Shown one piece after another: positions 23,837-32,364 of a DNA stretch of 52,381 nucleotides. Both the position numbers and the translations under genes were made by a program. The notes beneath the pieces are model-generated. The model saw nothing but the letters and a program-made list of their open reading frames with translations, was not told the DNA's origin and ran no database searches. Each line of letters starts with the position of its first letter. The stretch's first letter is position 1. Origin of the DNA: JBBRTJ01 sp038244535 (lineage in GTDB: Bacteria; Actinomycetota; Acidimicrobiia; Acidimicrobiales; Ilumatobacteraceae); the NCBI GenBank assembly GCA_038244535.1, contig JBBRTJ010000008.1, positions 1-52,381 of the forward strand, read 5' to 3'.

Positions 23837-26800
23837 ATGGGCTTCCGCAACCCGCCGATCACCTGGGCGGAGCTGGAGCAGCGGCTGTCCAACGGTCGGC
23901 CGCCGGGGTCGCCGAGCTGGAACGGCGGAGGCGACAGCCCGGCGTGGAGCCGCAAGCGCCAGCCCTACGAGGCGCTCGTGGCCCGCCGCTCCGGAGCAGT
24001 GCCGTACGCCGAGCTGCACTGCCACTCGAACTTCAGCTTCCTCGACGGGGCCTCGCACCCCGAGGAACTGGCCGAGGAAGCCGCCCGTCTCGGCCTCGAA
24101 GCCCTCGCCTTGACCGACCACGACGGCTTCTACGGCATCGTTCGCTTCGCTGAGGCGGCCAAGGCGGTGGACCTGCCCACGGTGTTCGGGGCCGAGCTGA
24201 CCCTTGGCGCCCGCGAGCCCCAGCACGGGGTGGCCGATCCCGCCGGCCAGCACCTCGTGGTGCTGGCCGATGGGCCCGACGGCTACGCCTCGCTGGCCGA
24301 CGCCATCAGCCAGGGCCAACTGGCGGGGGAGAAGGGCGCCCCCCGGTTGAGCGTGGCCGAGCTGGCCGCGGCCGGTGGCGGCCCCGGGCACCACCACTGG
24401 TGGGTGCTGACCGGTTGCCGCAAGGGGGCCGTGCCCGCCGCGCTGGTGCAGCACGGGCCGGCCGCTGCCGCTCGCGAGCTGGCCATGCTGGTCGAGCTGT
24501 TCGGGCGCGACCGGGTGGCGGTCGAGCTGTGGCACCACGACGAGCCGCTCGACTCGGCCCGCAACGACGCCCTGGCCGAGCTGGCCGCCCGTTTCGACGT
24601 GGCCTGCGTGGCCACCGGCAACGTGCACGAGCACACCCCGCCTCGGGCCCGGTTGCGCTCGGCGCTGGCCGCGGTGCGGGCCCGCCGCAGCCTCGACGAG
24701 CTCGACGGCTGGTTGCCCGCCTCCAGCCGTCACCTTCGCTCGGGGGCCGAGCAGGCCCGTCGCTTCGCTCGCTACCCCGGCGTGGTCGAGGCGGCCGCCG
24801 CCATCGGCCGGGCCTGTGCGTTCGACCTCGCGCTGGTGGCCCCGCGGCTGCCTCCCTTCCCCTGCCCGCCGGGACTCGACGAGATGGCCTACCTGCGCCG
24901 GCTCACCGAGGACGGGGGTCGGCACCGCTACGGCGAGCGCCCCTTGGCCGGCGACACCCACAGCCTGCGGGCCAGGGCATGGCAGACCATCGACCACGAG
25001 CTCGCCGTGATCGATGGCCTCGGCTTTCCCGGCTACTTCCTGGTGGTGTGGGACATCGTCGAGTTCTGCCGGCGCTCCGACATCTTCTGCCAGGGCCGGG
25101 GCAGCGCCGCCAACAGCGCGGTCTGCTACGCGCTCGGCATCACCAAGGCCGACGCGGTGAGCCTGGGCCTGCTGTTCGAGCGGTTCCTGTCGCCCGAGCG
25201 TGACGGCCCTCCCGACATCGACCTCGACATCGAAAGCGGCCGGCGCGAGGAGGCCATCCAGTACGTGTACGAGCGCTACGGGCGCCGCAACGCCGCCCAG
25301 GTGGCCAACGTCATCACCTACCGGGCTCGCTCCAGTGTGCGCGACATGGCCAAGGCCCTCGGCTTCACCGTCGGTCAGCAGGACGCGTGGAGCAAGCAGG
25401 TCGACGTCTGGGGCCGGGTGGCCAGCACGTCTGAGCAGGTCGACGCCAAGGGCGCCCCGGACCACGACATCCCCGCGGCCGTGCTGGCCCTGGCCGAGCA
25501 GGTCGAGGACTTCCCCCGCCACCTCGGCATCCACTCCGGTGGCATGGTCATCTGCGACCGGCCGGTGGTCGAGGTGTGCCCCGTCGAGTGGGGCCGGATG
25601 GAAGGCCGCACGGTGCTCCAGTGGGACAAGGACGACTGCGCCGCGGTGGGCCTCGTGAAGTTCGACCTGCTCGGGCTGGGGATGCTCACCGCGCTGCACC
25701 ACGCCGTCGACCTGATCCGCGAGCACCGCGGCGTCGAGCTCGACCTGGCCGCCATCGAGCAGGAGGACGAGGTCTACGACATGCTCTGCCGGGCCGACTC
25801 GGTGGGCGTGTTCCAAGTCGAGAGCCGGGCCCAGATGGCCACGCTGCCAAGGCTGAAGCCCCGGCGCTTCTACGACCTCGTGGTCGAGGTGGCCCTCATC
25901 CGCCCCGGCCCCATCCAAGGCGGCTCGGTGCACCCCTACATCCGTCGGCGCAATGGTCAGGAGCCGGTCACCTACCTCCACCCGCTGCTGGAAAAGAGCC
26001 TGTCCAAGACCCTTGGCATCCCGCTGTTCCAAGAGCAGCTCATGCAGATGGCCATCGACGTGGCCGGCTTCACCGCCAGCGAGGCCGACCAGCTCCGCCA
26101 GGCCATGGGGTCGAAGCGCAGCCGCCAGAAGATGGAGCGCCTGCGGGACCGGCTGTTCGAGGGCATGGCCGAGCGGGGGGTCACGGCCGGGGTGGCCGAG
26201 CAGATCTTCGACAAGATGGCCGCCTTCGCCAACTTCGGCTTCCCCGAGAGCCACTCGGTGAGCTTCGCCTACCTCGTGTACTCGTCGGCCTGGATCAAGC
26301 TGCACGAGCCGGCGGCCTTCTGCGCGTCGTTGCTCAACGCGCAGCCGATGGGCTTCTACTCGCCGCACTCGCTGGTGCAAGACGCCCGCCGTCACGGGGT
26401 CGTGGTGCTGACCCCGGATCTCAACTGCTCGTTGGCGGCGGCCACGTTGGAGCCGTGCCCGGTGAGCGAGGGGGGGTTGGCCGTGCGCCTCGGGCTGGCG
26501 TCGGTCCGGGGTGTCGGCGACGACCTGGGCGAGCTCATCGAGGCCAGCCGGCCCTATGGGTCGATGGAGGACCTGGTCCGCCGCGTGCCCGGCGTAGGCC
26601 TGCCCCAGCTCGAGGCGCTCGCCACCGCCGGCGCCTTCGACGCGCTGAGCGATGTCCAGGGCCGTCCCCTGGATCGCCGCAGTGCGCTGTGGGCGGCCGG
26701 CGCCGTGCACCAGAGCCGGCCCGACCGGTTGGCCGGCGTCGTGGTGGGTGCCGAGGCCCCGACCCTGCCTGGCATGAGCCCCGAGGAGGAGGCCCTGGCC

Positions 26801-27187
26801 GACCTGTGGGCCACCGGAGTGTCGCCCGATGGTCATCCGACCCGCTTCGTGCGGGCCCACCTCGACCGGCTGGGAGCCATTCCGGCTAACCGCCTGCTCG
26901 ATGCCGAGCCCGGTGGTCGGGTCTGGGTCGGCGGGGTGGTGACCCATCGCCAGCGCCCGGCCACCGCTCAGGGCACCACCTTCATCAACCTCGAAGACGA
27001 GACCGGCCTCATCAACGTGATCTGCTCGAAGGGGTGCTGGGCCCGCTACCGCCGGGTGGCCCGAGGCGCGCCGGCGCTGCTCGTGCGGGGGCGCCTCGAG
27101 CGCAGCGAAGGGGTGGTGAACATCATTGCGGAGCGCATCGAGCCGCTCCCCGTTGGCGCGGCCGTGCCCAGCCGCGACTTCCGGTGA
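23837..27187 (+). CDS. dnaE2: Error-prone DNA polymerase III alpha subunit DnaE2
   Basis: 1116 residues, the catalytic polymerase of the ImuA'/ImuB/DnaE2 translesion system. HCHSNFSFLDGASHPEELA starts the PHP domain at residue 61. The C-family active site has PDIDLDIE near residue 459 and a third Asp in VKFDLLGLG near 608. ESHSVSFAYLVYSSAWIK is typical of DnaE2. An OB-fold segment (GVVTHRQRPATAQGTTFINL) lies near the C-terminus. The ATG at 23837 is preferred over the adjacent in-frame GTG because of its spacing to the -10. No clamp motif was noticed, consistent with recruitment through ImuB. Confidence 0.93.
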   Translation: MGFRNPPITWAELEQRLSNGRPPGSPSWNGGGDSPAWSRKRQPYEALVARRSGAVPYAELHCHSNFSFLDGASHPEELAEEAARLGLEALALTDHDGFYGIVRFAEAAKAVDLPTVFGAELTLGAREPQHGVADPAGQHLVVLADGPDGYASLADAISQGQLAGEKGAPRLSVAELAAAGGGPGHHHWWVLTGCRKGAVPAALVQHGPAAAARELAMLVELFGRDRVAVELWHHDEPLDSARNDALAELAARFDVACVATGNVHEHTPPRARLRSALAAVRARRSLDELDGWLPASSRHLRSGAEQARRFARYPGVVEAAAAIGRACAFDLALVAPRLPPFPCPPGLDEMAYLRRLTEDGGRHRYGERPLAGDTHSLRARAWQTIDHELAVIDGLGFPGYFLVVWDIVEFCRRSDIFCQGRGSAANSAVCYALGITKADAVSLGLLFERFLSPERDGPPDIDLDIESGRREEAIQYVYERYGRRNAAQVANVITYRARSSVRDMAKALGFTVGQQDAWSKQVDVWGRVASTSEQVDAKGAPDHDIPAAVLALAEQVEDFPRHLGIHSGGMVICDRPVVEVCPVEWGRMEGRTVLQWDKDDCAAVGLVKFDLLGLGMLTALHHAVDLIREHRGVELDLAAIEQEDEVYDMLCRADSVGVFQVESRAQMATLPRLKPRRFYDLVVEVALIRPGPIQGGSVHPYIRRRNGQEPVTYLHPLLEKSLSKTLGIPLFQEQLMQMAIDVAGFTASEADQLRQAMGSKRSRQKMERLRDRLFEGMAERGVTAGVAEQIFDKMAAFANFGFPESHSVSFAYLVYSSAWIKLHEPAAFCASLLNAQPMGFYSPHSLVQDARRHGVVVLTPDLNCSLAAATLEPCPVSEGGLAVRLGLASVRGVGDDLGELIEASRPYGSMEDLVRRVPGVGLPQLEALATAGAFDALSDVQGRPLDRRSALWAAGAVHQSRPDRLAGVVVGAEAPTLPGMSPEEEALADLWATGVSPDGHPTRFVRAHLDRLGAIPANRLLDAEPGGRVWVGGVVTHRQRPATAQGTTFINLEDETGLINVICSKGCWARYRRVARGAPALLVRGRLERSEGVVNIIAERIEPLPVGAAVPSRDFR

Positions 27188-27198
27188 ACCGGCTCCTC

Positions 27199-27204
27199 TA
27201 CGAT
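27199..27204 (+). promoter_or_regulatory. Probable leaderless -10 of the FmdB-like gene
   Basis: TACGAT ends 6 nt before the ATG at 27211. Confidence 0.45.
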
Positions 27205-27210
27205 GCGTCG

Positions 27211-27444
27211 ATGGCGATGTACGAGTACCGCTGCCGGACCTGCGACACGACCTTCGAGCTGCGCCGCGCCATGAGCGAGTCAAACGATCCGGTCGCGTGC
27301 CCCGAGGGGCATCCCGGAGCGGTTCGCCTGCTCTCGGTCTTCGCCAGCGTCGGCGCCGCCTCGGGAGCGTCGTCGGCCCCGGCCCCGATGTCATCAGGTG
27401 GCGGCGGGGGCGGCTGCTGCGGCGGGGGCTGCGGCTGCCGCTAG
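27211..27444 (+). CDS. FmdB-family zinc-ribbon protein
   Basis: 77 residues. YEYRCRTCDTTFEL (Cys8, Cys11) followed by a later Cys30 and His34 gives the FmdB/putative regulatory zinc-ribbon fold. The tail is Ser/Ala-rich and ends GGGGGGCCGGGCGC, a Gly-Cys-rich end common in these proteins and probably metal-binding. Function unknown; FmdB was proposed as a regulator in methylotrophs, but most members are uncharacterised. Confidence 0.8.
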   Translation: MAMYEYRCRTCDTTFELRRAMSESNDPVACPEGHPGAVRLLSVFASVGAASGASSAPAPMSSGGGGGGCCGGGCGCR

Positions 27445-27467
27445 GCCCACTCGGGGCGGATCGATGC

Positions 27468-27515
27468 TCGGTGCGCTCAGACGCAGCAATGCGACGGACA
27501 GGACCGAGAACGAGC
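27468..27515 (+). repeat. Dispersed hairpin repeat, family 1, copy B
   Basis: Outer arms CTCGG (27468-27472) and CCGAG (27505-27509), inner CGCA/TGCG around GCAA. It shares CTCGGTGC, CTCAGACGCA, ATGCG and CCGAGAA with copy A. It lies between convergent genes and could act as a terminator. Confidence 0.65.
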
Positions 27516-27522
27516 GGGCCGA

Positions 27523-28047
27523 TCAGGGCAGTGGATCGGCCCACTGCGGTTCGTCGCCCTTCCAGCGCCACGGGGCACCGGTGATCTCGGCCAAGGAGGT
27601 GCACTGATCGTCGCCGATCAGGAACCAGTCGAGCAACGTGATGGCCCCGTCGGCCAGGATGCGATCGGCCTCGTCGAACCGCTGGGCGTCATGGTGGTCA
27701 ACCAGGGGCGACCGCCCCGGCCGCACCGACGCGAGCACGACCGCCGGCCACTGTGCGGCATCGGGGTCGGGGCCGATGCCGGCATCGGCGACGAGGGAGG
27801 CGACGCGAACGACGGCGTCGTCGTCGTCGAACGAGCTGTCGAGGTCGTCAACGTCGGTGTCGAACACGACGATGCTGCCGCCGGTGTGCTCGGCGTCGAG
27901 CAGCATCAGCACGACCTGGGGGCGCAGCGGCTGGTCGACGGCCAGCGTGAGCACGTCGAGCGCGGCGAGCGGGTCTCGCACTTCGGGGCGCTCGGGGCGC
28001 TCGGCACGAGCGTTGTGGGTGCGGCAACGAGAACGGGTGGTGGGCAC
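27523..28047 (-). CDS. Hypothetical protein
   Basis: 174 residues, not recognised. The N-terminal 25 residues are Arg-rich, followed by LDVLTLAVDQPLRPQVVLML, an acidic DDLDSSFDDDD stretch and a C-terminal part rich in Trp and acidic residues (LLDWFLIGDDQCTSLAEI). No signal peptide or membrane segment. The GTG at 28047 is chosen because CCTCC on the plus strand (28055-28059) gives GGAGG 7 nt upstream; the open frame continues 48 nt further. Codon usage and the SD support a real gene. Confidence 0.6.
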   Translation of the reverse strand: MPTTRSRCRTHNARAERPERPEVRDPLAALDVLTLAVDQPLRPQVVLMLLDAEHTGGSIVVFDTDVDDLDSSFDDDDAVVRVASLVADAGIGPDPDAAQWPAVVLASVRPGRSPLVDHHDAQRFDEADRILADGAITLLDWFLIGDDQCTSLAEITGAPWRWKGDEPQWADPLP

Positions 28048-28138
28048 AGTGCGACCTCCGGGTCGGCAACGACAGCGGAGGGGAAGTACGAGCACCCTAC
28101 CGAGGGCCTGTTACAGGGTTTGGCCGCCCCGTTGCCCG

Positions 28139-28190
28139 CCGATCTGTGGCGTCTCCTTCCCACGTATGAGAACAGGACGGCGCAGATCGG
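28139..28190. repeat. Dispersed hairpin repeat, family 2, copy 1
   Basis: CCGATCTG (28139-28146) pairs with CAGATCGG (28183-28190), extended inward by wobble and GC pairs. The 3' half (TGAGAAC-AGG-CGGCGCAGATCGGTC) recurs at 47809-47833. It lies upstream of the channel-like gene. Confidence 0.5.
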
Positions 28191-28233
28191 TCGGGCCCCG
28201 GGACGTGACGGGGTTTCCTGCCAACATGGCCCG

Positions 28234-29352
28234 ATGGTGCTGCTGAGAGTCCTGGCGTTCCTCGGCGGCGCCGCGCTCGTGGCGGCCACGCTGTTCTCGG
28301 CACTGCAGACCTTCGTCGTGCCGCGCGCCGAGAGCTCGGCGATCACGCGACTGGTGTTCGTCAACATGCGACGGGTCTTTGGCCTCCTGGCCCATCCCCG
28401 CCGCAGCTACGCAGCGCGCGACCGGGTGATGGCGTTCTACGCACCCATCTGCCTGATCCTGTTGCCCGCGGTGTGGGTCGTGATCGTCATGACCGGGTTC
28501 ACGGCGATGTTCTGGGCCGTCGCCGGCGGATCGTGGGGCGACGCCTACGTCGTGAGCGGCTCGTCGCTGCTCACGCTCGGCTTCCAGCGCGAACCGGGCT
28601 ACCCCGGGGTCACGTTGTCGTTCGTCGAGGCCACGCTCGGCCTGGCGCTCATCGCGCTGCTCATCTCGTACTTGCCCTCCATCTACAGCGCCTTCAACCG
28701 GCGGGAGAACCTCGTCGGGATGCTCGAGATCCGAGCCGGGGTTCCTCCGTCGCCGGCCGAGGCGCTCATTCGCTACAACAACATCGGGATGCTCGAGCAC
28801 ATCGACGACGAGCTGTTCCCGCTCTGGGAGCAGTGGTTCATGGACGTCGAGGAGAGCCACACGTCGCTGCCCGCGCTCGTGTTCTTCCGGAGCCCGCAGC
28901 CGCACCGGAACTGGGTCACCGCCGGGGGGTGCGTGCTCGACATGGCCGCGCTCATGGCGTCGGTGGTCGACGGCCCCCGCATGACCCGCGCCCCACTGTG
29001 CCTCCGCACCGGCTTCTTCTGCTTCCGGCGCGTCGCCGACTACTTCGAGATCCCCCACGATCCCGATCCCAAGTCCGGCGATCCCATCTCGATCACTCGT
29101 TCCGAGTTCGACGAGCTGTGCGCGGAGATCGAAGCGGCGGGGGTCCTGCTGAAGGGCGATCGCGACCGGGCCTGGCGGGACTACGCCGGGTGGCGGGTCA
29201 ACTACGACGCCGTCCTCGTGGCCCTGGCCGCGTTCGTGATGGCGCCTCCGGCGCGGTGGTCGTCCGACCGCGTACCCGAGCGTCGGCACCGCTCTCGCGT
29301 CATTCGCCACGGAGCGCCCAAGCCGCGCTCGGCCAACGGCACGCGGGGCTGA
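28234..29352 (+). CDS. K+-channel-like two-TM membrane protein with long cytoplasmic C-terminus
   Basis: 372 residues. A hydrophobic N-terminal helix (residues 5-28) and helices near 68-92 and 128-150 flank SSLLTLGFQ (residues 110-118), placed like the pore loop of two-TM potassium channels. The filter reads TLGF rather than TVGYG, so K+ selectivity is doubtful. Residues 160-372 form a soluble, mainly helical region with FDELCAEIEAAG and a basic C-terminus. No RCK/TrkA domain is seen. Start: the ATG at 28234 begins the hydrophobic helix; no clear SD. The stop shares TGATCA with the convergent rhomboid stop. Confidence 0.65.
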   Translation: MVLLRVLAFLGGAALVAATLFSALQTFVVPRAESSAITRLVFVNMRRVFGLLAHPRRSYAARDRVMAFYAPICLILLPAVWVVIVMTGFTAMFWAVAGGSWGDAYVVSGSSLLTLGFQREPGYPGVTLSFVEATLGLALIALLISYLPSIYSAFNRRENLVGMLEIRAGVPPSPAEALIRYNNIGMLEHIDDELFPLWEQWFMDVEESHTSLPALVFFRSPQPHRNWVTAGGCVLDMAALMASVVDGPRMTRAPLCLRTGFFCFRRVADYFEIPHDPDPKSGDPISITRSEFDELCAEIEAAGVLLKGDRDRAWRDYAGWRVNYDAVLVALAAFVMAPPARWSSDRVPERRHRSRVIRHGAPKPRSANGTRG

Positions 29353-30171
29353 TCAGCTCACGGCGACGGCGCACACCATCAGTGAGACCAAGGCCACCGC
29401 CAGCGGACCGAGGAGGTCCATCGGCGCCCGGCGCGGGGCCAACGGGTGCAGCAGCACCCACCCGGCCAAGCCGCCGCCGATCAGGCCGCCGATGTGGCCG
29501 CCGATCGAGATGCCTGGCACCGCGAACGTGAAGACCAGGTTGATCACGAGCACCTGGCCGATGCCGGAGCGCCAGATGTCGACCCCGCGATGGCGGAGGC
29601 CGACCGCGGCCGCCGCGAGGAGGCCGAAGATGGCACCCGAGGCGCCGACGGTGAGCGCGTTGGGGTCGACCACCAGCGCGCCCGCCGCGCCGGCGAGCAT
29701 CCCGGCCCCGTAGAGCGCGGCGAAGCGGAGGTGCCCGAGCGTGGGCTCGAGCAGGCGCCCGAGCGTCCACAGCACCCACATGTTCATCGCCAGGTGGATG
29801 ATCCCGGCGTGGACGAAGCCCGCGGTGACGACCCGGTACCACTCGCCGTCGGCGACGAAGGGGCCGAACAGGCCGAGGTTGTTCGCCACGGTTCCCTCGC
29901 CGTCGAGGAGCTTGGCGCCCTGGAGGGCAGCCAGCACCAGCACCGCCACGTTGATGGCGATGATGACGTAGGTGACGAGGAGCGGCTGCGACGCGTTCCA
30001 GCGGCGGGCTCGCTCGACGGCCGGGGGCCGGGCGGCGCGCACGCAATCGACGCACTGCGAGCCGACGGCGGCCTGCACCAGGCAGTCAGTGCACGCGGGA
30101 CGGCCACAGCGGGTGCAGCTGCGTCCGGCGACGCGGTCTGGGTGGCGATAGCAGGAGGTCTCGACAGCGAT
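29353..30171 (-). CDS. Rhomboid intramembrane serine protease with N-terminal zinc-binding segment, possible AUC start
   Basis: 272 residues if it starts at ATC 30171, 241 if at the in-frame GTG 30078. Rhomboids cleave membrane helices. GASGAIFG gives the catalytic Ser179 and GGHIGG the His226; HLAMNMWVLWTLG is the conserved HxxxN-type segment. The upstream in-frame sequence encodes CYRHPDRVAGRSCTRCGRPAC and more Cys pairs, the B-box-like zinc segment usual in actinobacterial rhomboids. No ATG, GTG, TTG or CTG exists in frame upstream of it. TATCGT ends exactly 7 nt before ATC 30171, so this codon is the best start. Coordinates of the N-terminus remain tentative. Confidence 0.75.
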   Translation of the reverse strand: MAVETSCYRHPDRVAGRSCTRCGRPACTDCLVQAAVGSQCVDCVRAARPPAVERARRWNASQPLLVTYVIIAINVAVLVLAALQGAKLLDGEGTVANNLGLFGPFVADGEWYRVVTAGFVHAGIIHLAMNMWVLWTLGRLLEPTLGHLRFAALYGAGMLAGAAGALVVDPNALTVGASGAIFGLLAAAAVGLRHRGVDIWRSGIGQVLVINLVFTFAVPGISIGGHIGGLIGGGLAGWVLLHPLAPRRAPMDLLGPLAVALVSLMVCAVAVS

Positions 30172-30178
30172 GTCGGCG

Positions 30179-30184
30179 ACGATA
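30179..30184 (-). promoter_or_regulatory. Probable -10 of the rhomboid gene
   Basis: TATCGT on the minus strand ends 7 nt before ATC 30171. Confidence 0.4.
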
Positions 30185-30252
30185 CCGGCGCCGGTGGGGC
30201 CACCCGCCCGCGGGTGCCGGTGGGGACGCCTGCTCGGGGGCGCGCGGCCCGC

Positions 30253-30258
30253 TACCTT
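30253..30258 (+). promoter_or_regulatory. Probable leaderless -10 of the thioesterase gene
   Basis: TACCTT ends 8 nt before the ATG at 30267. Confidence 0.45.
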
Positions 30259-30266
30259 GCCCGGCG

Positions 30267-31094
30267 ATGCCGAGTCGTTTCGCCGCCGACACCTCGGTCA
30301 CCGCGCTCGGTGGCGGGGCCTTCGCGGCCCGCATGGACCGGGGCTGGTGGATCGAGCGGGGTCCCAACGGCGGCTACGTCGCCGCAGTGGTCCTGCGCGC
30401 CCTCGGCGAAGCCGTCGGCGACCCGAACCGCACGCCCCGTTCGCTCACCGTGCACTACCAGGCGCCACCGGCCGAGGGTGAGGTGCGCATCGACACCACC
30501 GTCGAGCGGGCCGGGCGCTTGCTCAGCTTCGTGTCGGCTCGCCTGACCCAAGGCGACCGGCTCTTGGCCACCGCGCAGGGTGCGTTCGCCATCCCGATGG
30601 CCGGACCCGAGTTCGTCGACATCGCCATGCCCGCCGTCCCCCCGCCCGAGGACGTGCCCCGCACACCGGCAGCCATGGCCTCGGGCGGTCCGGTCATCCC
30701 CATGCGGGAGCGCTACGAGATGCGCTGGTGCGTCGGAGCGCCACCGTTCTCCGGGGCCCCGGAGGCGCTGGCCGGGGGCTGGATCCGGTTGGCCGACCCG
30801 CACCCCGCTGACCACCCGCTCCTGGCCGCGCTGACCGACGCCTGGATGCCCCCGATCTTCTCGCGCACGCAGCAGCGGCTGGCCGTGCCCACCATCGACC
30901 TGACCGTCCACTTCCGAGCGCCGCTGCCGGCCGCCCAGGTCGACCCTGATGGCTGGTTCCTCGTCGTGTTCCGCTCGCAGCTCGCGGCCGATGGGTTCGT
31001 CGAGGAAGACGGCGAGGTGTGGAGTCGCGGCGGCACGCTGCTGGCCCACTCCCGCCAGTTGGCGGTGCTGCTGCCCATCCCGTCCGAGGCGTGA
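30267..31094 (+). CDS. TesB-like double-hotdog acyl-CoA thioesterase
   Basis: 275 residues. Two hotdog halves: WWIERGPNGGYVAAVVLRALGEAV with LTVHYQAPPAEGEV in the first, and TIDLTVHFRAPLP with a following GFVEEDGEVWSRGG in the second. This is the thioesterase-like superfamily layout, in which the protein hydrolyses acyl-CoA to free acid and CoA. SRTQQRLAVPTIDLTVHFR is typical of the actinobacterial members. Cytoplasmic. It precedes murT by 34 bp, but murT has its own -10. Confidence 0.8.
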   Translation: MPSRFAADTSVTALGGGAFAARMDRGWWIERGPNGGYVAAVVLRALGEAVGDPNRTPRSLTVHYQAPPAEGEVRIDTTVERAGRLLSFVSARLTQGDRLLATAQGAFAIPMAGPEFVDIAMPAVPPPEDVPRTPAAMASGGPVIPMRERYEMRWCVGAPPFSGAPEALAGGWIRLADPHPADHPLLAALTDAWMPPIFSRTQQRLAVPTIDLTVHFRAPLPAAQVDPDGWFLVVFRSQLAADGFVEEDGEVWSRGGTLLAHSRQLAVLLPIPSEA

Positions 31095-31115
31095 GAGCAG
31101 CGGGGGACCGACCCC

Positions 31116-31121
31116 TAGGCT
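31116..31121 (+). promoter_or_regulatory. Probable leaderless -10 of murT-gatD
   Basis: TAGGCT ends 7 nt before the GTG at 31129. Confidence 0.5.
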
Positions 31122-31128
31122 CACCGAG

Positions 31129-32364
31129 GTGAGCAGCAGCGGCCGACCCTGGCGCACCAAGGTGGCGGTGGCCGTCGGCCAGGGGGCCGGCACCGCATCG
31201 CGCTGGCTCGGTCGGGGCCACGGTTCGGTCATCGGTGGGCGCATCGCCATGCTCATCGATCCCGCCGTCATCGAGCACCTCACGGCCGGTCGCCCCGTCA
31301 CGATCGTGAGCGGCACGAACGGCAAGACCACCACGACCCGCCTGGTGGCCGAGGCGCTGCGCACCGAGCGCGTCGTGGCCTCGACGCGGGGCGCCAACAT
31401 GCCCCAGGGAATGGTCGGCGCGCTGGCGGCCGAAGCCGACGAGCTGGTGCTCGAGGTCGACGAGATCTACCTGCCCGGGGTCGCCGCGGCCACGAAGCCG
31501 ACGGTCCTGCTGCTGCTCAACCTCACGCGCGACCAGCTCGACCGCATCACCGAGATCCGCCGTGTCGCCGAGCTGTGGCGCACCCTCATGACCGACATCA
31601 CGTGGCCGCTCACGGTCGTGGCCAACGCCGACGACCCGCTCGTTGCATGGTCGGTGGCCACGCTCCCGGGCGTGGTGTGGGTCAGTGCCGGCGGGCGCTG
31701 GAGTGAGGACGCGGCGCTGTGCCCATCGTGTGGCCGCGTGCGCTCGATCGAGCCCGGTCGGCCGTGGCACTGCGCCTGCGGGTTCAACAGGCCCGACGTG
31801 GCCTGGTGGCTCGACGACCACGTGCTGCACGGCCCCGATGGCTTCGTGCGCCGGCTGCAGCCGCGCCTGCCGGGCTCGTTCAACCTGGGCAACGCGGCCA
31901 TGGCTGTGGCGGCCGCGGCGGTCCGCGGCGTCGACCCGCACGGTGCCGCCGCCGGGGTTGAAGCGGTGCACGACGTAGCCGGCCGCTACGCGACCGTCAA
32001 CGTCGCCGGCCATGCCACTCGTCTGCTGCTGGCCAAGAACCCGGCGGGGTGGAGCGAGACCCTCGAGCTGCTGCTCGAGTCACGCGGGAGCCTCGTGGTG
32101 TGCATCAACGCCCGTTCGGCCGACGGCACGGATCCGAGCTGGTTGTGGGACGTGCCCTTCGAGCGCCTCGCCGGCCGCACGGTGATCGCGGGGGGCGACC
32201 GCCGCCTCGACCTGGCCGTGCGCCTCGAGGTCGCCGGCGTGGCCCACATCGTGGTCGACGACGTCGTGGCCGCCATCGCTGCCCTTCCGGCCGGTCCGGT
32301 CGAGGTGGCGGCCACCTACACCGCGTTCCACGACCTCCTGGAGGCCCTCCATGTCGCCTGGTGA
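31129..32364 (+). CDS. murT: Lipid II isoglutaminyl synthase, MurT subunit
   Basis: 411 residues. MurT with GatD amidates the alpha-carboxyl of D-Glu in lipid II, using ammonia from glutamine. SGTNGKTTTTRLV is the Mur ligase P-loop, and LEVDEIYLPG and LLLNLTRDQLDR belong to the central domain. CPSCGRVRS and CACGF form the Cys4 zinc ribbon specific to MurT. The C-terminal MurT domain has NPAGWSETLELL and YTAFHDLLEAL. The GTG start lies 7 nt after TAGGCT. It overlaps gatD by 14 bp. Confidence 0.95.
   Translation: MSSSGRPWRTKVAVAVGQGAGTASRWLGRGHGSVIGGRIAMLIDPAVIEHLTAGRPVTIVSGTNGKTTTTRLVAEALRTERVVASTRGANMPQGMVGALAAEADELVLEVDEIYLPGVAAATKPTVLLLLNLTRDQLDRITEIRRVAELWRTLMTDITWPLTVVANADDPLVAWSVATLPGVVWVSAGGRWSEDAALCPSCGRVRSIEPGRPWHCACGFNRPDVAWWLDDHVLHGPDGFVRRLQPRLPGSFNLGNAAMAVAAAAVRGVDPHGAAAGVEAVHDVAGRYATVNVAGHATRLLLAKNPAGWSETLELLLESRGSLVVCINARSADGTDPSWLWDVPFERLAGRTVIAGGDRRLDLAVRLEVAGVAHIVVDDVVAAIAALPAGPVEVAATYTAFHDLLEALHVAW

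Noticed and set aside
22409..27604. A 1731-codon open frame on the minus strand running through the MATE gene and across dnaE2
   Set aside because: Only the part up to 23737 encodes a protein (MATE). The rest is the antisense of dnaE2, kept open by high GC at third codon positions; it has low-complexity composition and no start signal.
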